64,000 bases of DNA from Planctomycetales bacterium (GCA_028285345.1 JANQPT010000014.1:608334-672333), one strand, 5' to 3'. Shown: positions 25,719-34,750, numbered from the stretch's first letter. Made by a program: numbers and translations. The notes: a model not told the origin generated them from the sequence alone.

Positions 25719-27218
25719 ATGCGCCAAGTTCTGCCGACACTTGTGTTATGCGGCGTGGTCAGTTGCACCGTTTCAGCTTTCGCTGCTGACAAAGCGAAAT
25801 CCAACCTCGTCCTGATCATGACCGACAACCACGGTCCGTGGACGCTCGGTTGTTACGGGAATCGGGATATCCGTACGCCGCACATCGACCGGTTGGCGGC
25901 GCGGGGGACGTTGTTTCTGAATGCGTTTGCCAACAACGCCGTCTGTTCGCCGACGCGGGCGACGGTGTTGAGCGGGCTGATGCCTTGCCAGCACGGCGTG
26001 CACCGGTTTTTGTCGGGACCGACGCAGATCGGTCCGGAGGCGTATAACACGCTCGAGGAATTTCCCACGCTGCCCAGCATGCTGGTCAAGAACGGCTACG
26101 TCGCCGGGTTGTGCGGCAAGTGGCACTTGGGGGGCGAGATCGAGCCGCACGAAGGGTTCACGTATTGGATTACCAAACCGGCGGGCCACAGCCGCGGGTT
26201 TTATGATCAGCGGGTGATCGAACATGGCAAGATCCGCAACGAGCCGAAATATCTCACTGACCTGTGGACCGATCATGGCGTGCGGTTCATTGAGGAGAAT
26301 CGCGAACGCCCCTTTTTTCTGTACTTGACTTATAACGGGCCGTACGGTTTGGGCGGGGCAATGCGGGAGCCGATTCGAAATCGGCATGCGGAGTATTATG
26401 CCGACCATCCGCTGAAATCGTTCCCGCGCACTCAGCCGCGGCCTTGGAACTACAACTACGGACCCTGGATCGGCGATGAGCAGGTGATTCGCAAATACGC
26501 CGCCGAAGTCAGCGGCATCGACGACGGTGTCGGGCGGATTGTGGAGACCTTGGAAAGACACAACCTGACGGAAAACACGTTGGTGGTGTTCGTGGCGGAT
26601 CAGGGTTTGGCGGGCGGGCACGCCGGTTTTTGGGGGATGGGCGACCACACTCGTCCGTTGACGGCGTTTGATTGGACGATGCGGATCCCCTTAATCGTTT
26701 CCCGGCCCGGCAGCGTGAAGGAAGGGCAGCGGTTGCTGCCGCTGGTGAGCAATTACGATCTGTTGCCGACGATCCTTTCGTTGTTGGGCGTGCCGGACGA
26801 CCGCCCCGCCCAACCAAAACCGCCGGGCCGCGACTTTTCAGGGATGCTCGCCGGCAAACAGATCGACTGGGAAGAGCAGCATTTCTACGAGTTCGAAAAC
26901 GTCCGCGCCATCCGCACGCCGCGCTGGAAATACATCGAACGCATCCATCAAACGCCCAACGAACTGTACGACGTTTCGCAGGATCCGGACGAGCGGCACA
27001 ATCTGTACGGCGAATCGGCCTACGGTGCGACGGTGGCTAAATTGCGGCGGCGATTGCATCAGTTCTTCGACGCCCATGCGGACCGCAAGTGGGATCTATG
27101 GCACGGCGGCGGGACGAAGACGGATCTGTTTACCGAGAAGTTCTTCGGGATCAAGAATCCGTACAACCGTTCGAGGTACTTGCCGGGCGCGCCATTGCCG
27201 AAATACCGGACGCCGTGA
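25719..27218 (+). CDS. Secreted sulfatase (formylglycine type)
   Basis: 499 residues with a signal peptide (about 1-23, ending VSAFA-AD). The alkaline-phosphatase-like sulfatase fold begins NLVLIMTDNHGPWTLGCYGN; the formylglycine cysteine is C76 in CSPTRATVLSG, with GKWHLGG, then ADQGLAGGHAGFWGMGDHTR and RTPRWKYIERIHQTPNELYD. It needs a formylglycine-generating enzyme, not seen in this window. The likely substrate is a sulfated polysaccharide or small sulfate ester, typical of planctomycete sulfatase collections. Start ATG at 25719 after GGAAAG. Confidence 0.92.
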   Translation: MRQVLPTLVLCGVVSCTVSAFAADKAKSNLVLIMTDNHGPWTLGCYGNRDIRTPHIDRLAARGTLFLNAFANNAVCSPTRATVLSGLMPCQHGVHRFLSGPTQIGPEAYNTLEEFPTLPSMLVKNGYVAGLCGKWHLGGEIEPHEGFTYWITKPAGHSRGFYDQRVIEHGKIRNEPKYLTDLWTDHGVRFIEENRERPFFLYLTYNGPYGLGGAMREPIRNRHAEYYADHPLKSFPRTQPRPWNYNYGPWIGDEQVIRKYAAEVSGIDDGVGRIVETLERHNLTENTLVVFVADQGLAGGHAGFWGMGDHTRPLTAFDWTMRIPLIVSRPGSVKEGQRLLPLVSNYDLLPTILSLLGVPDDRPAQPKPPGRDFSGMLAGKQIDWEEQHFYEFENVRAIRTPRWKYIERIHQTPNELYDVSQDPDERHNLYGESAYGATVAKLRRRLHQFFDAHADRKWDLWHGGGTKTDLFTEKFFGIKNPYNRSRYLPGAPLPKYRTP

Positions 27219-27577
27219 ACGAAGCCGCATTGTTGCTGATTGATGCCCTTCCGGGATGCGAACAAGCAGAAAACCACGGAGGCACGGAGACGCGGAGACG
27301 CGGAGACACGGACATTCCGCGTCAATTCTATGTACGCGATGGCCGACGTTGCGAATAGAACGTAGGTCCGGCTGTGCCGGACGAAGCTGTTTGATTGAGG
27401 TCCAGCCTGCATCCTTGCTATGGATCGGCCGGTATAACCGGCCCTACTTTCGCCGCAGCAGTTGGTCGATTCGCAAACGTGAATTTCAAGGTGAGATTGA
27501 GCCGTACGGCCTGATCGACGAAACTCAGGGGGCGGCGAGGTGCTGCCGACGAATCATTCCCCAAAGGCTCCGCTGAA
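27219..27577. repeat. Non-coding stretch with two repeats
   Basis: No gene. Bases 27271-27312 are a GGAGACGC-type short tandem (CACGGAGGCACGGAGACGCG...), and 27362-27447 is a paired palindrome: GTAGG plus TCCGGCTGTGCCGGA on the left, and CCGGCCGGT..ACCGGCCCTAC in inverse on the right, with a spacer of about 38 bases. Its design matches the element at 19368. Confidence 0.75.
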
Positions 27578-28552
27578 ATGAAATCCATACACCACTGCGC
27601 TTGGTTTTCAATATTCATAATGCTGGCCTGTGTTGCGCTGACCGTCGACGGCCGAGCGTTCGCGGCGGAGGAACCGCCGACGATCGATCACAAGCGGGCG
27701 TTTGGATATCTCTCCGGAATCTGCCGTATCGGTCCGCGGATCAGTGGTTCGCGGGGAATGCGGCGGCAGCAGAGACTGATCGTCAAACACTTTTCGCAGT
27801 TCGAGTGCGACGTGAAGTATCAGCCGTTCGATGCGAAGCATCCGTTGACGGGAAATCCTGTGCGGATGAGCAACATCATCATCTCATGGAATCCCAAGGC
27901 GCGGGATCGCGTGCTGCTTTGTTGCCATTATGACACGCGTCCGCTTCCCGACCGGGACCGAAATCCCACGGCGCGGCGGCAGGGCACATTCTTGGGCGCC
28001 AACGACGGCGCCAGCGGCGTCGCGCTGTTTATGGAACTGGCCCATCATATGTCCGCCATAAAGCCGACGTACGGGGTCGACTTCGTGATGTTTGACGGTG
28101 AGGAACTGATCTACGGCGACCGGGGCGAGTATTTTCTGGGATCCAAACACTTCGCCGAAGACTACAAAAACCACCCGCCCGCGCACCGTTACGTGTACGG
28201 CGTGCTGATCGACATGGTGGCCGACCGAAACCTGCGAATCTATATGGAGAAGAACAGTTGGCGGTACGCGCCGGACCTGACAAAAAGTATTTGGGACGCG
28301 GCAGCAGAGCAGCAGGTGTCGGAGTTTGTCGCCCAGACGAAACACGAAGTCCGGGACGATCACCTGCCGCTGAATGAAATCGCGAAGATCCCGACGTGCG
28401 ATATCATCGATTTCGACTTTCCCCAATGGCACACCACCAAAGACGTTCCCAACGCCTGTTCTGGTCGGAGCTTGGCGAAAGTGGGTAAGGTTTTACTCTA
28501 TTGGCTGCAGAACGCCCCCGAACCGCCGCCGGCAGAGCCGGACACGAAATAA
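27578..28552 (+). CDS. Secreted M28 peptidase-fold protein, glutaminyl-cyclase-like
   Basis: 324 residues with a signal peptide (about 1-29, ending RAFA-AE). Zinc-binding pattern of the M28/glutaminyl cyclase fold: CHYDTRPLP, GANDGASGVALFMELA, MFDGEELIYG, DDHLPLN, and WHTTKD with a preceding DIIDFDFPQ, as in bacterial and animal glutaminyl-peptide cyclotransferases. It may cyclise N-terminal Gln of exported proteins or act as an aminopeptidase. It lies 359 bases after the sulfatase with repeats between, so probably has its own promoter. Confidence 0.82.
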   Translation: MKSIHHCAWFSIFIMLACVALTVDGRAFAAEEPPTIDHKRAFGYLSGICRIGPRISGSRGMRRQQRLIVKHFSQFECDVKYQPFDAKHPLTGNPVRMSNIIISWNPKARDRVLLCCHYDTRPLPDRDRNPTARRQGTFLGANDGASGVALFMELAHHMSAIKPTYGVDFVMFDGEELIYGDRGEYFLGSKHFAEDYKNHPPAHRYVYGVLIDMVADRNLRIYMEKNSWRYAPDLTKSIWDAAAEQQVSEFVAQTKHEVRDDHLPLNEIAKIPTCDIIDFDFPQWHTTKDVPNACSGRSLAKVGKVLLYWLQNAPEPPPAEPDTK

Positions 28553-28675
28553 ACCGGTGGAATCGGGGAAATCAGATCGCATCACGGTTCGCAAACGGGT
28601 ATCCTACACTCACCGCTCGTCTTCAGCGTAGCTTGATGGCTTTTTTCATCCAACTGTGAGGGAAAGTGTAGGACC

Positions 28676-29128
28676 GTGGACGACTCGATCCCGGTATTCG
28701 TGATGGGCGGCAGCTTGATCGCCTTGGGGCTGTATCTGATCTGGCGGCACGAACTGACGTGGCGGAAACAGTGCTCCACCGAGGGGCTGTCTCAGGGCGA
28801 CATGGGCTACTTTCGGCAACAGCATCGCCGCCGGGTGCAAACGTCCGGATTGTTGACAATCATCGGGGTGTTGATGCTGGTCGGCGGCTGGATGATGAAT
28901 GCGGAAGTGAATCCGTATTGGCTGCTCCTGTGGCTGATTGGATTGCTGCTGCTGGTGGCGTGGGTGGTCATGCTGGCACTGGGAGATTGGATGGCCATCC
29001 GGGCACACACGCAGGCGGCGTTGACTGAGGTCCGCACTCGCCAACTGGTGCTCGAGCGGGAAGCCGATCGATTGCGCGCTGAAGTCAGCAGCAACGACGC
29101 GGGCAACGGCCAGTCGCATTCTCGCTAG
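28676..29128 (+). CDS. Small two-helix membrane protein with C-terminal coil
   Basis: 150 residues from a GTG at 28676, with AGGA upstream. One membrane segment at the very N-terminus (VFVMGGSLIALGLYLIW), two more near residues 57-75 and 80-102, then a helical coil (TQAALTEVRTRQLVLEREAD). Function not recognised. Confidence 0.65.
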   Translation: MDDSIPVFVMGGSLIALGLYLIWRHELTWRKQCSTEGLSQGDMGYFRQQHRRRVQTSGLLTIIGVLMLVGGWMMNAEVNPYWLLLWLIGLLLLVAWVVMLALGDWMAIRAHTQAALTEVRTRQLVLEREADRLRAEVSSNDAGNGQSHSR

Positions 29129-29270
29129 AGCGACGTCTCTGCATCGTGATACCGCTGATAATTCGCGGTTTTCTTCATGGCGAAACGGCCGTGATTTGCC
29201 TAGAATGCCCGCTTGCTCTTTGCTCCCCACACAATCCCTCCACACAGCGCACCGGCTATTTGCCCCCTCG

Positions 29271-31124
29271 ATGGAACTTGCACAACGGTTTGAGAATCTG
29301 CTGAAGGCGTTCGATCTGAAGTCTGCATGGAAGTGGTTTTTGCTCTCGGCGGCGATCGGCGTCGTCGCTGGGTTAGGGGCAATCGCGTTTCAATTCCTCA
29401 GTCAGTTCGTCCTCCATTACGCATTGGGTGGGATGGCCGGATATGTGGCCGACGAGCCGGTCGGCGAACACGTGTTTTTTGCGCACGCGACGACCGAGTT
29501 CTCGCCCTGGAAGCTGCTGGTGGTGATGACCGTGGGCGGATTGATTTCCGGATGGCTGGTGTTCACATTTGCCCCCGAAGCTGCCGGCCACGGCACCGAT
29601 GCGGCAATCGATGCGTTTCACCACAAGCGGGGCATCATTCGCAGCCGGGTGCCGATCATCAAGACCATCACGTCGGCGGTGACTTTGGGAACCGGAGGAT
29701 CGGGTGGCCGCGAAGGTCCGATCGCGCAAATCGGTGCGGGATTCGGATCGTACTTGGCGACGCGGTTGAAATTATCGGATCGGGACCGCCGGATCATGAT
29801 GGCGGCCGGAATGGGCGCCGGAGTCGGGGCAATATTTCGAGCACCGCTGGCGGGGGCGCTGTTTGCGGGCGAAATCTTCTACAAGGATGCGGAAATCGAA
29901 TCGGACGCGATCGTTCCGGCCGCAATCTCGTCGATCATCGGCTACAGCGTCTACAGCCTTGCGCTGCCCGCGCAACTCCGATTCACGCCGCTGTTCGGTA
30001 AGGAATTGCACTTTCAAATCGGATCGCCGCTGGAGTTAGTGCCCTATGCGCTGCTGGCGATTGTGCTGTCTCTGGCCGCCATCTTGTTCATTAAGATCTT
30101 TTACGGCACTCATCGGTTGTTCGATCGACTGCCGATACCGGCTGCTTTGCGGCCTGCGCTGGGGGCGTTCTTGGCGGGGCTCATCGGCTTGGGAATCTTC
30201 TATGGGTTTGATGAAGACCAAACGGCGCTTGCGGTGCTCTCGACGGGATATGGGGCGATTCAGGCGGCGGTCGATCCGGATACCTCGCTGGCGATCCCGC
30301 TGTTGCTGGCCATCGTCTTTGGAAAGATTGCCACGACTTCCTGCACGATCAGTTCCGGCGGGTCCGGAGGCGTGTTCGGTCCGTCGATGGTGATTGGCGG
30401 GTGTCTGGGGGCGACGGTGGGAGAGTTTTTTCACGAGTTCTCCCCCGGAGTTGTGCAGCAGCCACAGGCGTACACGATTGTGGGAATGGCGGGATTCTTC
30501 GCCGGCGCAGCCCGCGCGCCGATTTCGACGATCATCATGGTCTCGGAAATGACGGGGAATTATCAGTTATTGCTCCCGTCGATGTGGGTCTCCACACTCT
30601 GTTTCTTGATGTGCCGGCGGTTCACGCTGTATGACCAGCAGGTCCCCAGCCGGCTCGAATCGCCCGCGCACCGCGGTGATTTTATCGTCGACGTGCTGGA
30701 AGGAATCAAAGTCAAAGACGTGTTCGTCCCCGGCCGAAAGGTGACGTTGGTTCCCGAATCGATGACGCTCGATGAAATCGTGCACTTGCTGGCAGAGACG
30801 CATGAATCGTATTTTCCGGTGGTCGACAGAGACAATAAAGTCGTGGGGATTTTCTCCGCCCGCGACGTGCGGACCTATCTCTACGACGAGACGATCTGGC
30901 ATCTGGCGATTGCCGAGGACATTATGGTCAGCGATATCGTCAGCGTGACACCCGACGATGACCTCAACACCGCCTTGCAGCGATTCACCGCCGTCAATCT
31001 GGATGAGCTTCCCGTGTTCGACCCGGCTGAGCCGGGCAAGCTGCTGGGAATGCTCCGCCGCAAAGAGACGATCGCGTTTTATAACCGGCAACTGCTGAAG
31101 CACAAGCAGGGCGAGACCGCTTGA
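29271..31124 (+). CDS. ClC chloride channel/antiporter with two CBS domains
   Basis: 617 residues from the ATG at 29271; upstream starts in frame (29196, 29205) extend into sequence that looks non-coding. The ClC core has the anion pathway motifs GTGGSGGREGP (gating Glu, E148), GGSGGVFGPSMVIGG and MAGFFAGAARAPIS. Two CBS domains follow (about 480-600), beginning KDVFVPGRKVTLVPES and EDIMVSDIVSVTPDD, which in this family sense adenine nucleotides. It probably acts as a Cl-/H+ exchanger in the cytoplasmic membrane. No gene is nearby that explains a special role. Confidence 0.92.
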   Translation: MELAQRFENLLKAFDLKSAWKWFLLSAAIGVVAGLGAIAFQFLSQFVLHYALGGMAGYVADEPVGEHVFFAHATTEFSPWKLLVVMTVGGLISGWLVFTFAPEAAGHGTDAAIDAFHHKRGIIRSRVPIIKTITSAVTLGTGGSGGREGPIAQIGAGFGSYLATRLKLSDRDRRIMMAAGMGAGVGAIFRAPLAGALFAGEIFYKDAEIESDAIVPAAISSIIGYSVYSLALPAQLRFTPLFGKELHFQIGSPLELVPYALLAIVLSLAAILFIKIFYGTHRLFDRLPIPAALRPALGAFLAGLIGLGIFYGFDEDQTALAVLSTGYGAIQAAVDPDTSLAIPLLLAIVFGKIATTSCTISSGGSGGVFGPSMVIGGCLGATVGEFFHEFSPGVVQQPQAYTIVGMAGFFAGAARAPISTIIMVSEMTGNYQLLLPSMWVSTLCFLMCRRFTLYDQQVPSRLESPAHRGDFIVDVLEGIKVKDVFVPGRKVTLVPESMTLDEIVHLLAETHESYFPVVDRDNKVVGIFSARDVRTYLYDETIWHLAIAEDIMVSDIVSVTPDDDLNTALQRFTAVNLDELPVFDPAEPGKLLGMLRRKETIAFYNRQLLKHKQGETA

Positions 31125-31185
31125 TCGCGTTGTCGATCCGAGCGAAGTGTTGACTGCGGTACACAGATCGGCTGCGGCGCGATTA

Positions 31186-31202
31186 TTAACGCAATCTTAA
31201 CG
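31186..31202 (+). promoter_or_regulatory. Candidate PHO box upstream of the phosphate transporter
   Basis: Two identical hexamers, TTAACG at 31186-31191 and TTAACG at 31197-31202, separated by CAATC, give an 11-base period. This matches the direct-repeat design of PhoP/PhoB boxes (for example TTAACA-N5-TTAACA in Bacillus). It lies 65 bases before the transporter start. Predicted only from sequence. Confidence 0.5.
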
Positions 31203-31266
31203 TCCAGCGACTGCAATCATCCGTTCTCAGATTGGACTAGCAAAATCAATCAGAGAATGGGTTGCT

Positions 31267-32523
31267 ATGGAGTACGCATGGTTGTGGTTGGGATTGGCGG
31301 CGTTCGGTGCGTTTACGATGGCGTTCGCAAATGGGGCCAATGACGTCGCCAACTCGTTTGCGTCGGCGGTGGGGGCAAAAGCGGTCACGATCAAACAGGC
31401 GACGTTGATTGCCGGTTTGGCAAACTTTCTGGGGGCAACGCTGCTGGGTGGGATTGTCTCGGCCAAACTGATCACGGGACTGATCGACCCGGAGCGGTTT
31501 GAGACGCCGATGACCTATGTCGCGGCCATGTTCGCCGTTCTTCTGGCGTCGGCCAGCTTTGTGCTGTTGGCGACCTATACCAAGATGCCGGTCAGCAGCA
31601 GCCACTCGATCGTCGGCAGTCTCATCGGCGTTAGCGCGTTTGTCGGCGGCTGGGGCACGGTGCGATGGGACGAACTGACCAAGATCGTCGTTTCGTGGTT
31701 CATCTCTCCGCTGTTGGCGGGTGCGATGGCCTATTTGCTGCTGACGCTGATTCGCAGATTGATCGTCCGCGACGGAGCCAAGGGCTTGCCGTCGCGACTG
31801 CAGTTTTATCTGCCGTATATCTTGGCAGCTGCTACTTGCGTATTCGCGTTGATCTTGATGAAGAAGAGTTCGCTCTCGGCGTTTCGTCCGACCGATACGT
31901 TGGGCTATGTGGTTTTCGTGGGAGTCCTGGCACCGTACGCGACGCTCGTCGCTCAGGGAGTCCTGCGGGCGACCACTCAGAAACTGGAGGATAATCGCGA
32001 GGCGGTGGAAGGGGTCTTTCGCCGCCTGCAAATCGGGACCAGCAGCTACGTCGCGTTCGCTCACGGCGCCAACGACGTGGCCAATTCAATCGCGCCCGTG
32101 CTGGGTGTCTATTTGGTGATGCAGAGCGGGGCGCTCCCCACGGAAGCGCTCGTCGAACAGACCGGCGTCCCGCTATGGGTGCTGGTGTTAGGGGGCGTCG
32201 GCATTGCCGCCGGAATCGGCCTGTTCGGGAATCGCGTGATCGAGACGCTCAGCGAGCGCGTGACCACGCTGAACAACACGCCCGGTTTCAGTGTCGATTT
32301 TTCCGCCGCGACCACCGTGGTCATCGCCTCCTTGATGGGCATCCCGGTGAGCAGCACGCACTCGGCGACCGGCGCGATTGTCGGCAGCGGACTGTCCGAT
32401 CGCGAGCCGGTCCGCTGGGGCGTGTTTGGCAAAATCGTCATCGCCTGGATCGTCACCGTTCCCACAGCGGCGGCGATCGCCGTCGGCTACTTCATGCTGC
32501 TGCGGCGACTGTTGGGGGTTTGA
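31267..32523 (+). CDS. pit: PiT-family inorganic phosphate transporter
   Basis: 418 residues, about 10-11 membrane segments. The two inverted PiT signatures are FANGANDVANSFASAVGAKA near the N-terminus and FAHGANDVANSIAPVLGVY in the second half, with MPVSSSHSIVGSLIG and GIPVSSTHSATGAIVGSGL. It transports phosphate with H+ or Na+. A candidate PHO box precedes it. No phoU-like gene is next to it. A terminator-like hairpin lies about 64 bases after the stop. Confidence 0.93.
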   Translation: MEYAWLWLGLAAFGAFTMAFANGANDVANSFASAVGAKAVTIKQATLIAGLANFLGATLLGGIVSAKLITGLIDPERFETPMTYVAAMFAVLLASASFVLLATYTKMPVSSSHSIVGSLIGVSAFVGGWGTVRWDELTKIVVSWFISPLLAGAMAYLLLTLIRRLIVRDGAKGLPSRLQFYLPYILAAATCVFALILMKKSSLSAFRPTDTLGYVVFVGVLAPYATLVAQGVLRATTQKLEDNREAVEGVFRRLQIGTSSYVAFAHGANDVANSIAPVLGVYLVMQSGALPTEALVEQTGVPLWVLVLGGVGIAAGIGLFGNRVIETLSERVTTLNNTPGFSVDFSAATTVVIASLMGIPVSSTHSATGAIVGSGLSDREPVRWGVFGKIVIAWIVTVPTAAAIAVGYFMLLRRLLGV

Positions 32524-32586
32524 TTGCTGCTAGGTCGGCGGTCCGATGGTGTATTCGAATGCCATAACGCCAAGACGTAGAACAGC

Positions 32587-32622
32587 AAACAACCGCCGAC
32601 GCAAATGCGCCGGCGGTCGTTT
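32587..32622. terminator. Bidirectional terminator-like hairpin
   Basis: AAACAACCGCCGACGC and GCGCCGGCGGTCGTTT pair across a four-base AAAT loop with two mismatches. A-rich left flank and TTTC right flank allow use from either side: end of pit (plus) or of the RTX gene (minus). Confidence 0.6.
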
Positions 32623-32654
32623 CAGATTCGTATGCGGATCGTAGATTGGACACA

Positions 32655-32765
32655 CTAGTGCCTTGTCAGGCTTTGATTTTGGGGTCGTGATAGTAAGTCC
32701 GCACGCTTGTTGGCGTGCTCACCGAAAGTAGGGAACCCCAATTCTTAATATTGACGGAACGCTAG
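32655..32765. repeat. CTAG-ended fold-back element, copy A
   Basis: 111 bases with terminal inverted repeats: CTAGTGCCTTGTCAGG... at the left end and, read on the other strand, CTAGCGTTCCGTCAATATT... at the right end, each running into GATT/AATT-GGGGT. Between them a perfect hairpin GCACGC-TTGTTG-GCGTGC. It ends ten bases before the stop of the RTX gene. A second relative is at 55667-55798. No coding sequence inside. Confidence 0.75.
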
Positions 32766-32774
32766 CCTGCCGTT

Positions 32775-33671
32775 TTAGAAATTCCACTCGACGCTGTTGG
32801 TGTATTCTCCCCACCAATCACGGGCACGGTCAAACCCGCTGCCGCCGTAGAAACGGTCGGTGCCGCCGCCACCCCACAAATTGTCGTTCCCGCTGCCGCC
32901 GGAGAGCGTGTCGTTGCCGTGGCCGCCGTACAGGTAGTCGTTTCCGCTGCTGCCGGAGAGATAGTCCACTCCGGACTCGCCGTAGAGCCGGTCGTGTCCA
33001 GCTTGACCGTACAATCTGTCGTTTCCGTCGCCGCCAAACAGATAGTCGTCGCCGGACTGACCGTACAGCCGGTCTTGCCCATCGCCGCCTTCCAGCCTGT
33101 CATCTCCATCATTTCCGTACAGTCGATCATCGCCCCAATGACCGTAAAGCGAGTCCTTGCCGCTGCCGCCATCCAGATAATCATTGGCACCGCCACCGTG
33201 AAGCGAGTCCTGTCCGCTATCGCCGTATAGCGTGTCGTTGCTGTGGTCGCCCATCAGCGAATCGTTGCCGCTGCCGCCACGAATGTAGTCGTTTCCGGTA
33301 AAGCCGCGGATCCGATCGTTGCCCGCGCCGCCGTAAAGTCGGTCATCACTGGAGCCGCCGAGCAACGTGTCGTTACCATTTCCGCCGTAAGCGCGAGATC
33401 GGATATTGGTGAGGTCGTTGCCAAAGTGATCATTGCCATCTTTGCCGTGAAAGACGATCTCGTTCACGCGATACGAGTAGAAGCTTTGTGATAGGGAGCC
33501 TCCCGCTCCGTCTTCCACGGAAACAAAGAGCTGATTTTGGTGCGTGAAGATTTGGACGTAGTCATTGCCGTTGGTCCCCTCGATTTCGAGGACGCCGCCG
33601 TTGAGTTCGATCGATGCGGCCATTAACTTGCGGTCTTCCAGGGATTCAAACGTCATACTGCGCGTTGACAT
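32775..33671 (-). CDS. RTX-like calcium-repeat protein with planctomycete N-terminal motif (paralog 1)
   Basis: 298 residues. N-terminus MSTRSMTFESLEDRKLMAAS carries the LEDR-x-LM planctomycete extracellular motif in place of a classic signal peptide. From about residue 90 on nearly everything is nonapeptide repeats of the type GGxGNDxLYG, which form calcium-binding parallel beta-rolls. It ends RFYGGSGFDRARDWWGEYTN. It probably acts outside the cell or in the envelope; no type I secretion genes are adjacent. It is a tandem paralog of the gene at 33923-34750. Confidence 0.88.
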   Translation of the reverse strand: MSTRSMTFESLEDRKLMAASIELNGGVLEIEGTNGNDYVQIFTHQNQLFVSVEDGAGGSLSQSFYSYRVNEIVFHGKDGNDHFGNDLTNIRSRAYGGNGNDTLLGGSSDDRLYGGAGNDRIRGFTGNDYIRGGSGNDSLMGDHSNDTLYGDSGQDSLHGGGANDYLDGGSGKDSLYGHWGDDRLYGNDGDDRLEGGDGQDRLYGQSGDDYLFGGDGNDRLYGQAGHDRLYGESGVDYLSGSSGNDYLYGGHGNDTLSGGSGNDNLWGGGGTDRFYGGSGFDRARDWWGEYTNSVEWNF

Positions 33672-33852
33672 CGTAATTCTCGCGTTTCGTTGTGAGGATG
33701 GGGGTGGATAGCAATCGATTCATGTGCCAAGCGAAATTAGAGGCAATCTGTTACTGCGAATTAGCGATTTGCGGCAGACTGACGAAGTGAGATGAGTCGG
33801 AGCTGACAGGTGGACTGCCACTGGACAACTCAGTCTTCCGAAACGTGAAATG

Positions 33853-33886
33853 AAAACAACCGCCAACCCCTGTGTGTCGACGGTTG
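33853..33886 (-). terminator. Terminator after RTX paralog 2
   Basis: Read on the minus strand: CAACCGTC, a loop of about 14 bases, then GGCGGTTG and TTTTCATTTC. A 7 of 8 pair stem followed by a U-rich tail, 37 bases after the stop of the 33923 gene. Confidence 0.5.
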
Positions 33887-33922
33887 AAATTCACTGTTGA
33901 TTTGCTTCACGTGGAGTCTGGC

Positions 33923-34750
33923 TTAGAAGTTCAACTCCACGCTGTTCGTGAACTCGTTCCACCAATCGCGGGCACGGTCGAAGCCGCTGCCGCCGTAGAA
34001 GCGGTCGGTGCCGCTGCCACCCCACATGTTATCGTTGCCGTTGCCGCCGGAGAGCGTGTCGTTGCCGCTGCCGCCGTAAAGATTGTCATTGTCATTGCCC
34101 CCGGAGAGGTAGTCATTGCCGGAATCGCCGAACAGCTGGTCATAGCCGTCTTGGCCGTAGATGCTGTCGTTACCGGTTCCACCGTAGATGCGGTCGTTGT
34201 CCGATCCTCCGTAGATGCGGTCACGTCCCGCTTCACCGTAGATGATATCGCGTCCACTGTTTCCGTAAATCCGATCATTCCCATTACCGGCACGAATGTA
34301 ATCGTTGCCTGCTCCGCCGGAGATGTAGTCGTGGCCATCTTCGCCGTAGAGAGTGTCGGAGCCGTGACTGCCGGTTAGAGTGTCATTGCCGTTGCCGCCG
34401 TAGAGAATGCTGCTGCCCCCTCTGGCGTTGGTCAGCTTGTCGTTTCCGTCGCCGCCATAGGCGATGGCCGTGATTTCCGACGAGTTGTAGAAAGTATCGT
34501 TACCGCGCCCGCCATAGAACTTGATGGTGTGCACGTCGCCCCTCTGAAATGAGAACCGCTGGACTTCACCGCCGCTCCTGAGGGTCACGTTGTAGTCAGG
34601 TGAGTAGTAATAGCGTGTGACATTCACGTCGTCGTCGCCGCTGCCGCCGCTAATCGTGAGCACACCGCCATCGAGATCAATCGAACCGGCCATCAGCTTG
34701 CGGTCTTCCAGGGATTCAATTTTCAGCGAGCGGGTCTTGTTGAGGGACAT
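33923..34750 (-). CDS. RTX-like calcium-repeat protein with planctomycete N-terminal motif (paralog 2)
   Basis: 275 residues. N-terminus MSLNKTRSLKIESLEDRKLM has the same LEDRKLM motif as its neighbour. A short beta-rich region (DVNVTRYYYSPDYNVTLRSG) leads into repeats of GGxGNDxIYG; the end RFYGGSGFDRARDWWNEFTN is nearly identical to the neighbour's. The two genes are in tandem on one strand, so duplication is likely. The start ATG lies close to the conserved motif, and no longer start is needed. Confidence 0.88.
   Translation of the reverse strand: MSLNKTRSLKIESLEDRKLMAGSIDLDGGVLTISGGSGDDDVNVTRYYYSPDYNVTLRSGGEVQRFSFQRGDVHTIKFYGGRGNDTFYNSSEITAIAYGGDGNDKLTNARGGSSILYGGNGNDTLTGSHGSDTLYGEDGHDYISGGAGNDYIRAGNGNDRIYGNSGRDIIYGEAGRDRIYGGSDNDRIYGGTGNDSIYGQDGYDQLFGDSGNDYLSGGNDNDNLYGGSGNDTLSGGNGNDNMWGGSGTDRFYGGSGFDRARDWWNEFTNSVELNF

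Noticed and set aside
33872..34378. Val/Ala-rich open frame on plus across the second RTX gene (and 32919-33230 across the first)
   Set aside because: It is the antisense shadow of GGxGNDxL repeats; the minus strand has the LEDR motif and the beta-roll repeats.
33923..34750. Regular short repeats that resemble a CRISPR array
   Set aside because: The repeats are in frame, about 27 bases long without unique spacers, and encode calcium-binding nonapeptides.
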